DNA of 64,000 bases from an uncultured Pelagibacteraceae bacterium (GTDB lineage: Bacteria; Pseudomonadota; Alphaproteobacteria; Pelagibacterales; AG-422-B15). The stretch covers positions 1 to 64,000 of the forward strand of contig CACGAG010000008.1 of the NCBI GenBank assembly GCA_902571005.1, in the 5' to 3' direction. The notes beneath the pieces are model-generated. The model ran no database searches. It saw nothing but the letters and a program-made list of their open reading frames with translations, and had not been told where the DNA came from. Position 1 is the first letter of the stretch, and each line of letters starts with the position of its first letter. The position numbers and the translations under genes are program-made. Shown here piece after piece: positions 1-11,592 of this stretch.

Positions 1-1098
1 CAAAGAAGTGATATGGTCGTAAGTGTAACAAACTCAGGTTATATAAAAAGGGTTCCTTTAAATATGTACAGAGCACAGAAAAGAGGTGGCAAAGGAAGAG
101 CAGGAATGAAAACCAATGAAGAAGATTTTGTAACTCAAGTTTTTACATCAAGTACTCATGACAATATGTTGTTTTTCTCGTCTGGAGGAATAGCTTACAA
201 ACTTAAGACATGGAAGATTCCTGAGTCATCACCCCAAGCTAAGGGCAAAGCAATAATCAATCTCTTAAATCTTAAAGACACTGAAAGTCTATCAAGTATC
301 CTTGTGTTGCCAGAAAATAAACAATCAAATGGGAATGAGTATTTAATATTTGCTACATCAGACGGCAGCATCAGAAAAAATAGTTTAGAAGATTTCAAAA
401 GGATTCAAGCAAATGGTAAAATTGCAATGAAATTAGATACTAATAATGCAATCGTAGGTGTAAAACTTTGTAGTGATGAAGACGATATTTTACTATCAAC
501 AAAACATGGAAAGTGTATTCGAACTCCTGTTTCAAAATTGAGAACAACTAAAAGTAGAAGTTCGGTAGGTGTAAGGGGCATCAGGCTAACAAAAGATGAT
601 AAAATTATTTCAATTTCTGTCATTTCTCATACTGATGTATCGTCAGCAGAAGCAAAAGCTTACTTAAAAATGATTTCAAAAGAAAAAGGAATGCAATTAG
701 AAAATGAGAGTGACGATAATGATACTGATAACTCTGTTTCTGAAATTGAAATATCTAAGGATCGATATGATGAATTAAAAGCGAGAGAACAATTCATTTT
801 AACCGTTACTGAAAATGGCTTTGGCAAAAGATCTTCTTCTTACCAGTTTAGAGTTTCTAATCGCGGCGGATCGGGCATTATGTGTATTGCGACATCAGAT
901 AGAAATGGTGATGTTCTAGCTTCTTTTCCAGTCAATAATGACGATGATATAATGCTGATAACTAAAACAGGCCAATTAATTCGCTGCCCGGTAAAAGATG
1001 TTCGCGTAGCTGGTAGAAATACGCAGGGAGTAAGTATATTTAAAACAACAAAAGAAGAAAAAGTTGTTTCTGCAAGCAGAGTTGAGCTAGATAGTTAA
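1..1098 (+). CDS. gyrA: DNA gyrase subunit A, C-terminal part (5' truncated by window)
   Basis: Open frame runs in from base 1 (QRSDMVVSV...); GyrA-box-like AQKRGGKGR and repeated beta-pinwheel blades; followed by coaD as in many alphaproteobacteria. Confidence 0.93.
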   Translation, partial: QRSDMVVSVTNSGYIKRVPLNMYRAQKRGGKGRAGMKTNEEDFVTQVFTSSTHDNMLFFSSGGIAYKLKTWKIPESSPQAKGKAIINLLNLKDTESLSSILVLPENKQSNGNEYLIFATSDGSIRKNSLEDFKRIQANGKIAMKLDTNNAIVGVKLCSDEDDILLSTKHGKCIRTPVSKLRTTKSRSSVGVRGIRLTKDDKIISISVISHTDVSSAEAKAYLKMISKEKGMQLENESDDNDTDNSVSEIEISKDRYDELKAREQFILTVTENGFGKRSSSYQFRVSNRGGSGIMCIATSDRNGDVLASFPVNNDDDIMLITKTGQLIRCPVKDVRVAGRNTQGVSIFKTTKEEKVVSASRVELDS

Positions 1099-1141
1099 TA
1101 AATTACTAGAGGTCTTTAAATAATCATTATATATTCCAAAC

Positions 1142-1621
1142 ATGAGTAGAACTGGCATATATCCTGGAAGCTTTGATCCCATTCATAAAGGGCACATTGA
1201 TATTATCAATAGGGCTACAAAACTTGTTGATAAATTATACATCGCAGTTGCTGACAGCCCGCATAAATCACCTTTATTTGATTTAGATGAAAGAAAAGAA
1301 ATGATAGAAAATGAGTTTTCATCAAATGATAAAATTGAAGTAATTGCATTTGATAATTTATTGATTGATTTAGCTAATTCGCTAGATGCAAAGATACTCA
1401 TAAGAGGTCTTCGTGTTGTTTCTGATTTTGAATACGAGTTTCAGATGTTGGGTATGAATAGACAATTAGATAATAATATTGAAACAGTATTCTTAATGGC
1501 AGACGCTCAACGGCAATCAATTTCCTCTAATTTTGTAAAAGAAATTGCACGTTTGGGAGGAAATATCAGTAATTTTACAAATAAGTTTGTTGAGCAAAAA
1601 TTAAAAGATAAATTTAAATAA
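1142..1621 (+). CDS. coaD: Phosphopantetheine adenylyltransferase
   Basis: MSRTGIYPGSFDPIHKGHIDII nucleotidyltransferase motif and IRGLRVVSDFEYEFQM. Confidence 0.97.
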   Translation: MSRTGIYPGSFDPIHKGHIDIINRATKLVDKLYIAVADSPHKSPLFDLDERKEMIENEFSSNDKIEVIAFDNLLIDLANSLDAKILIRGLRVVSDFEYEFQMLGMNRQLDNNIETVFLMADAQRQSISSNFVKEIARLGGNISNFTNKFVEQKLKDKFK

Positions 1622-1626
1622 ATAAA

Positions 1627-2178
1627 ATGAAATTAATAAGAACTTTTATCTTTGTATTTTCATTTTTTATAGCGTTAATCGCAGAAGGAGTTGTCATGGC
1701 AAATGATCCAGAAAATTCAATCCAAATAGAGCTGAAAGATGGTAATGTAATAATAGAATTACTACCTGACATTGCTCCAAATCACGTAAATAGAATTAAA
1801 GAACTTGCAAGAGAGGGCTTTTATGATGGAGTACCCTTTCACCGTGTTATAGAGGGCTTTATGGCTCAAACTGGTGATGGCGAAAATAGAAATGGAACAG
1901 GCGGATCAACCAAACCTGATTTGAAAAATGAATTTGGTGATACACCTCATCTTCGTGGAACAGTATCAATGGCAAGAACAGCCGACCCGGACTCAGCTAA
2001 TAGTCAATTTTTTATATGTTTTGCCGAGGCTCCACATCTAGACGGCCAGTATACTGTTTTTGGTCAAGTCGTAGAAGGGATGGAGTTTGTTGACAAGATT
2101 AAACGAGGAGAGCCAGGCTCTGGAAGTGTAGATGACCCTGATGAAATGATAACTGTGAGGGTCATTGCAGATCTATAA
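1627..2178 (+). CDS. Peptidyl-prolyl cis-trans isomerase, cyclophilin type, with N-terminal signal/anchor
   Basis: Hydrophobic N-terminus then cyclophilin core FYDGVPFHRVIEGFMAQTGDGENRNGTGG...NSQFFICFAEAPHLDGQYTVFGQV. Confidence 0.95.
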   Translation: MKLIRTFIFVFSFFIALIAEGVVMANDPENSIQIELKDGNVIIELLPDIAPNHVNRIKELAREGFYDGVPFHRVIEGFMAQTGDGENRNGTGGSTKPDLKNEFGDTPHLRGTVSMARTADPDSANSQFFICFAEAPHLDGQYTVFGQVVEGMEFVDKIKRGEPGSGSVDDPDEMITVRVIADL

Positions 2179-2183
2179 TTTTC

Positions 2184-4306
<2,123 letters not shown>

Positions 4307-5092
4307 TTACTTACCTTTGAATTCAGCTTTTTTTTTTTGAATGAACGACATTACTCCAATTTTGCTATCCTCAGTTTTGCCAGCAATTGTTTGTGCTGAG
4401 CTTTCCGCAGCAAGCTGACCTTCAAAGTTATTCGAAAAACTATCCCAATATAATTGTTTAATTAATTTTAAAGCTACAGTTGGTCCTGAAGCTAATGTTC
4501 TTGCTGTACTCATTACTTCTTCCATTAGTTTGTCATCTTCAACAACATGATTTACAAGACCCCATTCAAGAGCTTTATCAGCTAAAACTTTTTCACCAAT
4601 TAATGAAAATTCCATTGCTCTTGCCATACCTATTTTTCGAGGAATTACAAACGTAGAGCTAGCATCTGGTACAAGTCCTATAAATTTGAACGCTTGATAA
4701 AAGTATGCAGATTTAGAGGCATAAACTAAATCTCCAAATACACCCAATGAACAACCTGCGCCAGCAGCCACTCCATTAACAGCCGTAATCAATGGAACAT
4801 TTAGATTTTTTAAATCTATTAAAAAAGGATGGTAAACTTTTTCTAAGGTTTCTCCCGGGTCTATATTATCGCCTAAGCTTGCTCCTTCAACAAGGTTTGC
4901 GCCCGCACAAAAACCTCTTCCAGCTCCTGTTAGGACGGCACATCGAACTTTTAATTCTCCACTATTTATAGATTTTACTTGCTTATGAAGCTCTGAAATC
5001 ATGTCCATAGAAAGTGCGTTTAGCCTTTCAGGGTCATTCAGCGTTAAAATAGCTATATCATCAACGATTTCAGTTTTTAAAACATTGGTCAT
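4307..5092 (-). CDS. Enoyl-CoA hydratase/isomerase family protein
   Basis: Crotonase fold: AVLTGAGRGFCAGANL and ITAVNGVAAGAGCSLGVFGDLVYAS. Confidence 0.9.
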   Translation of the reverse strand: MTNVLKTEIVDDIAILTLNDPERLNALSMDMISELHKQVKSINSGELKVRCAVLTGAGRGFCAGANLVEGASLGDNIDPGETLEKVYHPFLIDLKNLNVPLITAVNGVAAGAGCSLGVFGDLVYASKSAYFYQAFKFIGLVPDASSTFVIPRKIGMARAMEFSLIGEKVLADKALEWGLVNHVVEDDKLMEEVMSTARTLASGPTVALKLIKQLYWDSFSNNFEGQLAAESSAQTIAGKTEDSKIGVMSFIQKKKAEFKGK

Positions 5093-5186
5093 TTTTTAAG
5101 TAATACATGCATATGAGAAAACAAAAAAGTATATTTTTTTGTTATTTTGGATTAGTTTATAAAACTTGTTTAATAAAGGATAAAAT

Positions 5187-6644
5187 ATGGGATTAGGAAA
5201 CGTATCTATAGGGAGCACTTATCCAGAGGTAAGTAGAGACGAAATGCTCTCAAAATTAAATAAATTAAAACAACCATTTTTAAAAAACTTCAACCCAGAT
5301 TTAAATGTACGTATTGATCGTATAAAAAGAATACAAACTTTAGTTGAGGAAAATATAGATGCTTTTCACGACGCGTTAAGATCTGATTTTGGCACACGAC
5401 ATGAACAGTTAAGCCTAATGGCTGACACAATGCCTGTAATTAATAATGCAAAAGACGCCTTAAAAAACATTAAAAGATGGGTTAAGCCTGATAAGCGAAA
5501 ACCTAACTTCCCATTAGGATTACTTGGCGCAAAAGCTTATGTTCAATTCCAGCCTTATGGAGTAGTTGGTGTTATTTCTCCTTGGAACTTCCCACTAACT
5601 CTAAGTATTGCGCCTTTAATAGAAATATTTGCAGCTGGAAATAATGCAATGATGAAGCTCTCAGAGTTCGTTCCAGCAACCTCTGAATTAACTGAAGAAC
5701 TTATTAATAAATTTTTTAGTGATGAAGAAGTTGTTATAGTAAATGGAGGCCCTCAAACCTCTCAAGATTTTGCAGGATTACCATTTGATCATCTGCTTTT
5801 CACTGGATCAACAAATGTAGCTAAAAAAGTTGCATCTGAGGCAGCATCAAATTTAGTACCGCTTACTCTTGAATTAGGTGGCAAGTCACCAGTAATAGTT
5901 GGTCCAAATGCCAAAATGAAAAAAAGTGTTGATAAGATAATGATGGGAAAGCTCTTAAATGGAGGGCAAATTTGCATATCACCTGATTATGTAATGGTTC
6001 CTGAGGGGCAAACAGATGAATTTGTTGATCACGCAAAATCCCATGTTAGTGAAAATTATCCAACGATAAAAAATAATCCCGATTATACATCCATAATTCA
6101 TTTGAATCACTACGAGAGACTTCGTGAACTAGTAAAAGATGCTGAGTCAAAGGGAGCTACTATTGTAGAAATAAACCCCGCAAATGAAGACCTTTCACAA
6201 CAAGAGCATCATAAAATATTACCAACATTGGTTTTAAATCCAACTGATGATATGAAGATTATGCAAGAAGAAATTTTTGGACCTTTATTGCCCGTTAAAA
6301 CATACAAAAGCTTTAATGAAACAATAGAGTTCATAAATAAGAACCCTAAAGCACTTGCAATATATTATTTTGGCGATGACAAAAAAGAAATTGATACTGT
6401 GTTAAACAATACTTCATCTGGTCAAGCGGTTATAAATGATGTCTTATTCCAATTTTCTATGCATGATCTACCTTTTGGAGGGGTCGGTCCTAGTGGAATG
6501 GGCTCATATCATGGTTACGATGGCTTTAAGAACTTTAGTCATAAGAGATCAGTTCTGAAGGGTCAAAATATCTTAGATGCGGGTAAGATGATTACAGCTC
6601 CATTTACTGAATCTACGGAAAAAAATATAAAAAGGCTGTCTTAG
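5187..6644 (+). CDS. Aldehyde dehydrogenase, coniferyl-aldehyde-dehydrogenase-like
   Basis: VVGVISPWNFPLTLSIAPLIEIFAAGN, TLELGGKSPVIV, GGQICISPDYVMVPEG; C-terminal SMHDLPFGGVGPSGMGSYHGYDGFKNFSHKRSVL. Confidence 0.88.
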   Translation: MGLGNVSIGSTYPEVSRDEMLSKLNKLKQPFLKNFNPDLNVRIDRIKRIQTLVEENIDAFHDALRSDFGTRHEQLSLMADTMPVINNAKDALKNIKRWVKPDKRKPNFPLGLLGAKAYVQFQPYGVVGVISPWNFPLTLSIAPLIEIFAAGNNAMMKLSEFVPATSELTEELINKFFSDEEVVIVNGGPQTSQDFAGLPFDHLLFTGSTNVAKKVASEAASNLVPLTLELGGKSPVIVGPNAKMKKSVDKIMMGKLLNGGQICISPDYVMVPEGQTDEFVDHAKSHVSENYPTIKNNPDYTSIIHLNHYERLRELVKDAESKGATIVEINPANEDLSQQEHHKILPTLVLNPTDDMKIMQEEIFGPLLPVKTYKSFNETIEFINKNPKALAIYYFGDDKKEIDTVLNNTSSGQAVINDVLFQFSMHDLPFGGVGPSGMGSYHGYDGFKNFSHKRSVLKGQNILDAGKMITAPFTESTEKNIKRLS

Positions 6645-8647
6645 AGAATACTCTCAGCTGCTATTTTTTTTGAGTTTTCGACAATAAACTTAAATCTCAA
6701 CTCAGGTTTTTTACCCATTAAAGAATCTACAGATTTATGGGTTTTCTTTTTGTCTTTTGATGCAATTTGAACTTTTAATAAGGTTCTATTTTCCTGTGAC
6801 ATAGTTGTCTCTTTCAGTTGAGCGGGCATCATTTCCCCCAATCCTTTAAATCTATTAATAGTTACGTCTGAATTTTTAAATTCTTTTTTTATTATCTCAT
6901 CTTTATGCTTATCATTCACAGCGTAATACGTTTTAGCTCCTTTAGATATTTTGTATAAAGGAGGTACGGATAAGTAAAGATGCCCTTCATCAATTAGTTT
7001 AGGAAATTCTTTATAGAAGAATGCCATCAATAAAGTGGATATATGAGCCCCGTCAACATCAGCATCTGTCATAATTATAATTTTTTCGTATCTTATGTCT
7101 TTGCTATTAAATTTGTCTCCTCGCTTACATCCAATAGCTTGCATTAAATCAGTGATTTCCTGATTTGCATTTATTTTATCTCTTCCAGCACTGATCACAT
7201 TTAAAATCTTCCCCCTTAAAGGCAATATGGCCTGTGTTTGGCGATCTCTAGCTTGTTTTGCTGATCCACCAGCCGAGTCTCCTTCTACAAGAAAAATTTC
7301 AGTTCCTTTATTTCCATCAATTGAACAATCAGCAAGTTTACCCGGTAAAGTTGTCTTTTTTCTTTTTATATTTTTTTCTATGATTTGATTTGATTTGCTT
7401 TGCAGTCTTAACTGTGATCGATTGAATGCGTACTGAAATAATTCTTCTGCTGACCTAGTTTTTTTTGTAAGCCATTGTTCAAATAGTTGTCGTGTTTTCA
7501 TTTCAATTTTACGACCAGGTTCTATACTTGATAACTTTTCTTTTGTCTGACCCTGAAACTCAGGGTTTTCTATAAAAGCAGACAAGATTGATCCGGATGA
7601 ACCAAAGAGATCTTCTTGATTAATTTGAGATGATTTCTTTTCGTATTTAATTTTTGAAAAATCTTTAAATGCCTTAAAAATTCCTGACTTGAAACCACTC
7701 TCATGAGTACCCCCCAATGGGGTTTTAATAGTATTACAATATGATTCATTTATAGGTTCCATCACATCAAACCAATTTATAATTCCCTCAATTTTACCAC
7801 TATCAACATCTATCTCGGTATTGAAATAAAATGGATCTTCAAAAATAGGGTCATTGGGCGTGCAAAGATTATTTAAATAATCTTTAATTCCATCGGAGTA
7901 ATGTAGTTTATCTGATAATGGAATATTTTTTTTGGCGTTTGCCTTACTGCATGACCAATGAATTTCAACATCTGGTATAAGATAGGCTTTAGCTTTTGCC
8001 ATATTATATATAATTGAAGCATCGAATTCTATTTCTTTGCCAAAAATTTCTGGGTCTGGTGAAAATACTATTTTTGTACCCTTTTTAAGAGGACCTTTTG
8101 CCGATGCTTTTAATTTATTTTTAGGAGTACCTTGACTATAAGTTTGTACAAAATATTTTTTATCTCTTGCAATTTCAAGAGTAAGTTTTTTAGATAGCGC
8201 GTTTACAACAGAAATTCCAACGCCATGCAAACCGCCAGAAGTTTTGTAATTATTTTTTGAAAACTTGCCCCCAGAATGTAGTGTTGTCATAATGACTTCA
8301 ACTGCAGGTATTTTAAATTTTGGATGCTTATCTACAGGAATACCTCGCCCATTATCAGAGATTTCAATCGTGTCCTGGGAAACAAGCTTAATTTCTACCT
8401 TATTTGCAAAACCAGCAACAACTTCATCCATTGAATTATCAAGTACCTCGCTTACCAGGTGATGCATTGCCATTATATCTGTTCCCCCAATATACATTCC
8501 GGGTCGCTTTCTAACCGGCTCTAAACCTTCAAGGACTTCAATATCTTTTGCGGTGTAAGATGCTTTTGAATTTTTTATTGTCTTTTTGGATGAACTCTTC
8601 TTTTTAATTGATTTATTTTTCTTTGATTTCTTTCTCATAACAAACAA
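6641..8647 (-). CDS. parE: DNA topoisomerase IV subunit B
   Basis: GHKL ATPase and TOPRIM motifs: LEPVRKRPGMYIGG, ISDNGRGIPVDKHP, TEIFLVEGDSAGGSAKQARDRQTQAILPLRGKILNV; Lys-rich N-terminal extension. Confidence 0.92.
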   Translation of the reverse strand: MFVMRKKSKKNKSIKKKSSSKKTIKNSKASYTAKDIEVLEGLEPVRKRPGMYIGGTDIMAMHHLVSEVLDNSMDEVVAGFANKVEIKLVSQDTIEISDNGRGIPVDKHPKFKIPAVEVIMTTLHSGGKFSKNNYKTSGGLHGVGISVVNALSKKLTLEIARDKKYFVQTYSQGTPKNKLKASAKGPLKKGTKIVFSPDPEIFGKEIEFDASIIYNMAKAKAYLIPDVEIHWSCSKANAKKNIPLSDKLHYSDGIKDYLNNLCTPNDPIFEDPFYFNTEIDVDSGKIEGIINWFDVMEPINESYCNTIKTPLGGTHESGFKSGIFKAFKDFSKIKYEKKSSQINQEDLFGSSGSILSAFIENPEFQGQTKEKLSSIEPGRKIEMKTRQLFEQWLTKKTRSAEELFQYAFNRSQLRLQSKSNQIIEKNIKRKKTTLPGKLADCSIDGNKGTEIFLVEGDSAGGSAKQARDRQTQAILPLRGKILNVISAGRDKINANQEITDLMQAIGCKRGDKFNSKDIRYEKIIIMTDADVDGAHISTLLMAFFYKEFPKLIDEGHLYLSVPPLYKISKGAKTYYAVNDKHKDEIIKKEFKNSDVTINRFKGLGEMMPAQLKETTMSQENRTLLKVQIASKDKKKTHKSVDSLMGKKPELRFKFIVENSKKIAAESIL

Positions 8648-8722
8648 TACAACTAATAATAGATTCTTTACATTGTGTAATATTTATTTACTCTAACAGC
8701 ATGAATTTATTAGGATTTTAGT

Positions 8723-10360
8723 ATGCCGGTTATTGAATCAAAAATAATGATTAATTCAGAGTCCTTCAAAAAAAATCAGGAGGACCATCAAAAGCTTATT
8801 GATGAAATTAGAACTTTAGAACAAAAAATAGCAGATAATTCCGCTAGGTCTAAGGCTAAGTTTGATAAAAGAGGACAGTTGCTGCCTCGTGAAAGATTAA
8901 AAAGACTATTAGATCCAGGTAGTTTTTGGCTTCCATTATCCACCCTTGCTGGTTACAAGATTGGCGATGATGATGGCGATAAAAATATTGGATGGGGAAA
9001 CTCTATTAGCGGTATTGGTTATGTTGCAGGCGTTCGTTGTATGATTGGTGTTTCAGATGCGGGTATTAAAGGGGGAAGTGCATCTGCGATGGGCACTGAA
9101 AAGGCGTTAAGAGGCGCTCAAATAATTTTTGAAAATAAATTACCTTTTATTCAGTTAATAGAGAGTGCTGGTGCAAATCTACTGAGACAGACCGATATGT
9201 TTATTAAAGGCGGTAGAAGTTTTGCCAATCTTTCTAAAATGTCAGCAATGGGAATTCCGACAATTGGCGTAGTTCATGGTTCATCAACTGCAGGTGGCGC
9301 TTACCAGACAGGCTTATCAGACTATATTATTGTAGTTAAAGAAAGATCAAAAATATTTTTAGCTGGTCCTCCTTTATTAAGAGCTTCGCTTGGCGAGATT
9401 GCTACTGACGAAGAAATTGGTGGAGCAGATTTACATTTTGCAGTTTCCGGACTTGCTGAATATATGGCAAACGATGATTCACATGCAATCGAGATTGCAA
9501 GAGATGTCATGAAGAATATTGGATGGAATAATGATTTTATTTCTACTCAAAAGTCTGAGTATGATGAGCCCGTTTATTCACCTGATGAGTTAACAGGGGT
9601 TGTTCCAGTTGATTATAAAACCCCGTATGATTGTCGGGAAGTGATTGCAAGAATTGTTGATGGTTCTGATTTTTTAGAGTTTAAAGAAGGCTGGGGTAAA
9701 ACCCTCATAACAGGACATGCAACTATTCAAGGTTATAAAGTTGGAATTTTAGGGAACAATGGACCGATATTTTCTGAGAGTGCAAACAAAGCTACTCAAT
9801 TTATACAAATTTGTTCTCAATCAAATACGCCGCTAATTTTTCTTCAAAATATAACTGGTTTTATGGTGGGAACTAAAGAGGAAGCAAAAGGAATGATAAG
9901 ACACGGATCAAAGATGATACAGGCGGTTACTAATTGCACCGTCCCTAAAATAACACTTAGGATTGGAGCCTCTTTTGGTGCGGGAGAATATGGAATGGCG
10001 GGAAGATCTTATGATCCTCGATTTTTGTTCTCATGGCCAAATGCAAAAATGAGTGTAATGGGAGGGGAACAGGCTGCTAGAACAATGGCTCAAGTAGCTC
10101 TTGAAGGTGCCGAACGAAAAGGTCAAGACCCCAAAAAAATTTACGGAGAGAACCTTGAAATGCTTGAAGGCATGAAGCAGAAAATAATTGATCAATACCG
10201 TGAGGAAGGTGAGGCAATATTTTGCTCAGCAAGATTATGGGATGATGGAATAATTGATCCAAAAGATACAAGAAAAATTTTAGGTGAATGCTTAAATATC
10301 ATCAGTGATGGCGATAAAAGAGAATTAAAGCCAAATACTTTCGGCGTTGCAAGAATGTAA
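8723..10360 (+). CDS. Acyl-CoA carboxylase, carboxyltransferase (beta) subunit (methylcrotonoyl-/geranyl-CoA carboxylase-like)
   Basis: Carboxyltransferase signatures GVSDAGIKGGSASAMGTEKALRGAQI, GSSTAGGAYQTGLSDYIIVV, FGAGEYGMAGRSYDPRFLFSWPNAKMSVMGGEQAA. Substrate not assignable by eye. Confidence 0.9.
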   Translation: MPVIESKIMINSESFKKNQEDHQKLIDEIRTLEQKIADNSARSKAKFDKRGQLLPRERLKRLLDPGSFWLPLSTLAGYKIGDDDGDKNIGWGNSISGIGYVAGVRCMIGVSDAGIKGGSASAMGTEKALRGAQIIFENKLPFIQLIESAGANLLRQTDMFIKGGRSFANLSKMSAMGIPTIGVVHGSSTAGGAYQTGLSDYIIVVKERSKIFLAGPPLLRASLGEIATDEEIGGADLHFAVSGLAEYMANDDSHAIEIARDVMKNIGWNNDFISTQKSEYDEPVYSPDELTGVVPVDYKTPYDCREVIARIVDGSDFLEFKEGWGKTLITGHATIQGYKVGILGNNGPIFSESANKATQFIQICSQSNTPLIFLQNITGFMVGTKEEAKGMIRHGSKMIQAVTNCTVPKITLRIGASFGAGEYGMAGRSYDPRFLFSWPNAKMSVMGGEQAARTMAQVALEGAERKGQDPKKIYGENLEMLEGMKQKIIDQYREEGEAIFCSARLWDDGIIDPKDTRKILGECLNIISDGDKRELKPNTFGVARM

Positions 10361-11536
10361 CTAATTTTTTCCCGGAAGAATGTCGAGATATTTTGAAATA
10401 ATACCTAGCATTACTTCATCTGATCCACCGCCAATCGAACCTAAACGTCCATCTCTATATGCTCTTGAAATAGGCGACTCATTCATATAACCCATTCCAC
10501 CCCAATATTGTAAGCACTCATCATTAACTTTTCTAGAAAGTCGTGTCGCTTTTAGCTTTGACATTGAAGCTAGCTTTGTACAATCACCACCATTTACATG
10601 AATCTCAATTCCTTTCCATGTAAGAGCCTTTAGAGCTTCAACTTCCGTCATAAGCTCAGAGAGTTTATAATGAACAATCTGATTATCTAGAATTGGCTTT
10701 CCAAATGTTTTTCTTTGTCTTGTATAATTAATAGTTTCATTAATAGCTAATTCACAGCCAGTATAGCCAGCAATAGCTGCATAAAGTCTTTCTTCTTGAA
10801 ATTGCATCATTTGATAAATAAAGCCTTTACCTTCTTCTCCGACTAAATTTTTTTGTGGCACTCTTACATCATCAAAAAATATTTCAGCAGTATCAGACGA
10901 ATGCATGCCCATTTTTTTTAATTTACGATTGATCGTGACACCTTTTGCTCTTTTGCCATCTTCCTTAAGGGGTACACATATAAGAGATTTGTTTAAATGT
11001 TTATTCTTATGGTCTGTTTCAGTGTTTGCAAGCATACACATCCAGTCTGCTTGAGTGCCATTTGTAATCCACATCTTTGATCCATTGATTACGTAATCAT
11101 CGCCATCCTTAACTGCATGAGTCTTAATAGCAGCCACATCAGAACCAGCACTTGGTTCAGAAACACCAAGGCAAGAAACAAGATCTCCAGTAATAGACGG
11201 TTTTAAAAATTCATTGCATATCTCTTCACTGCCGAAGCGCGCCAATGCCGGAGTTGACATATCTGTTTGTACACCAATAGCCATTGGAACACCGCCACAT
11301 TTAATATGTGCCAATGCCTCATTAAGAACAGCTCCGTATGAATAGTCTAATCCAGATCCACCGTACTTTTCAGGTTTAGTTACTCCAAGAAATCCTTGAT
11401 CACCTAATTTTTTGAATAGCTCATGAGCTGGAAAAATTTCATTTTCTTCCCACTCGTCAACATAAGGGTTAATTTCATCTTCAACGAATTTAAGAGCTGA
11501 TCTCTTTAATTCTTCGTGTTCTGTTGTTAATTCCAT
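10361..11536 (-). CDS. Acyl-CoA dehydrogenase
   Basis: LGVSEPSAGSDVAAIKTHAVKDGDDYVINGSKMWITNGTQADW, YTRQRKTFGKPI, CLQYWGGMGYMNESPISRAYRDGRL. Confidence 0.95.
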   Translation of the reverse strand: MELTTEHEELKRSALKFVEDEINPYVDEWEENEIFPAHELFKKLGDQGFLGVTKPEKYGGSGLDYSYGAVLNEALAHIKCGGVPMAIGVQTDMSTPALARFGSEEICNEFLKPSITGDLVSCLGVSEPSAGSDVAAIKTHAVKDGDDYVINGSKMWITNGTQADWMCMLANTETDHKNKHLNKSLICVPLKEDGKRAKGVTINRKLKKMGMHSSDTAEIFFDDVRVPQKNLVGEEGKGFIYQMMQFQEERLYAAIAGYTGCELAINETINYTRQRKTFGKPILDNQIVHYKLSELMTEVEALKALTWKGIEIHVNGGDCTKLASMSKLKATRLSRKVNDECLQYWGGMGYMNESPISRAYRDGRLGSIGGGSDEVMLGIISKYLDILPGKN

Positions 11537-11592
11537 TTTAATATATATAGCATTTTATTTGCAAAGGTCACCCTTTAGAATTCAACTATTTG

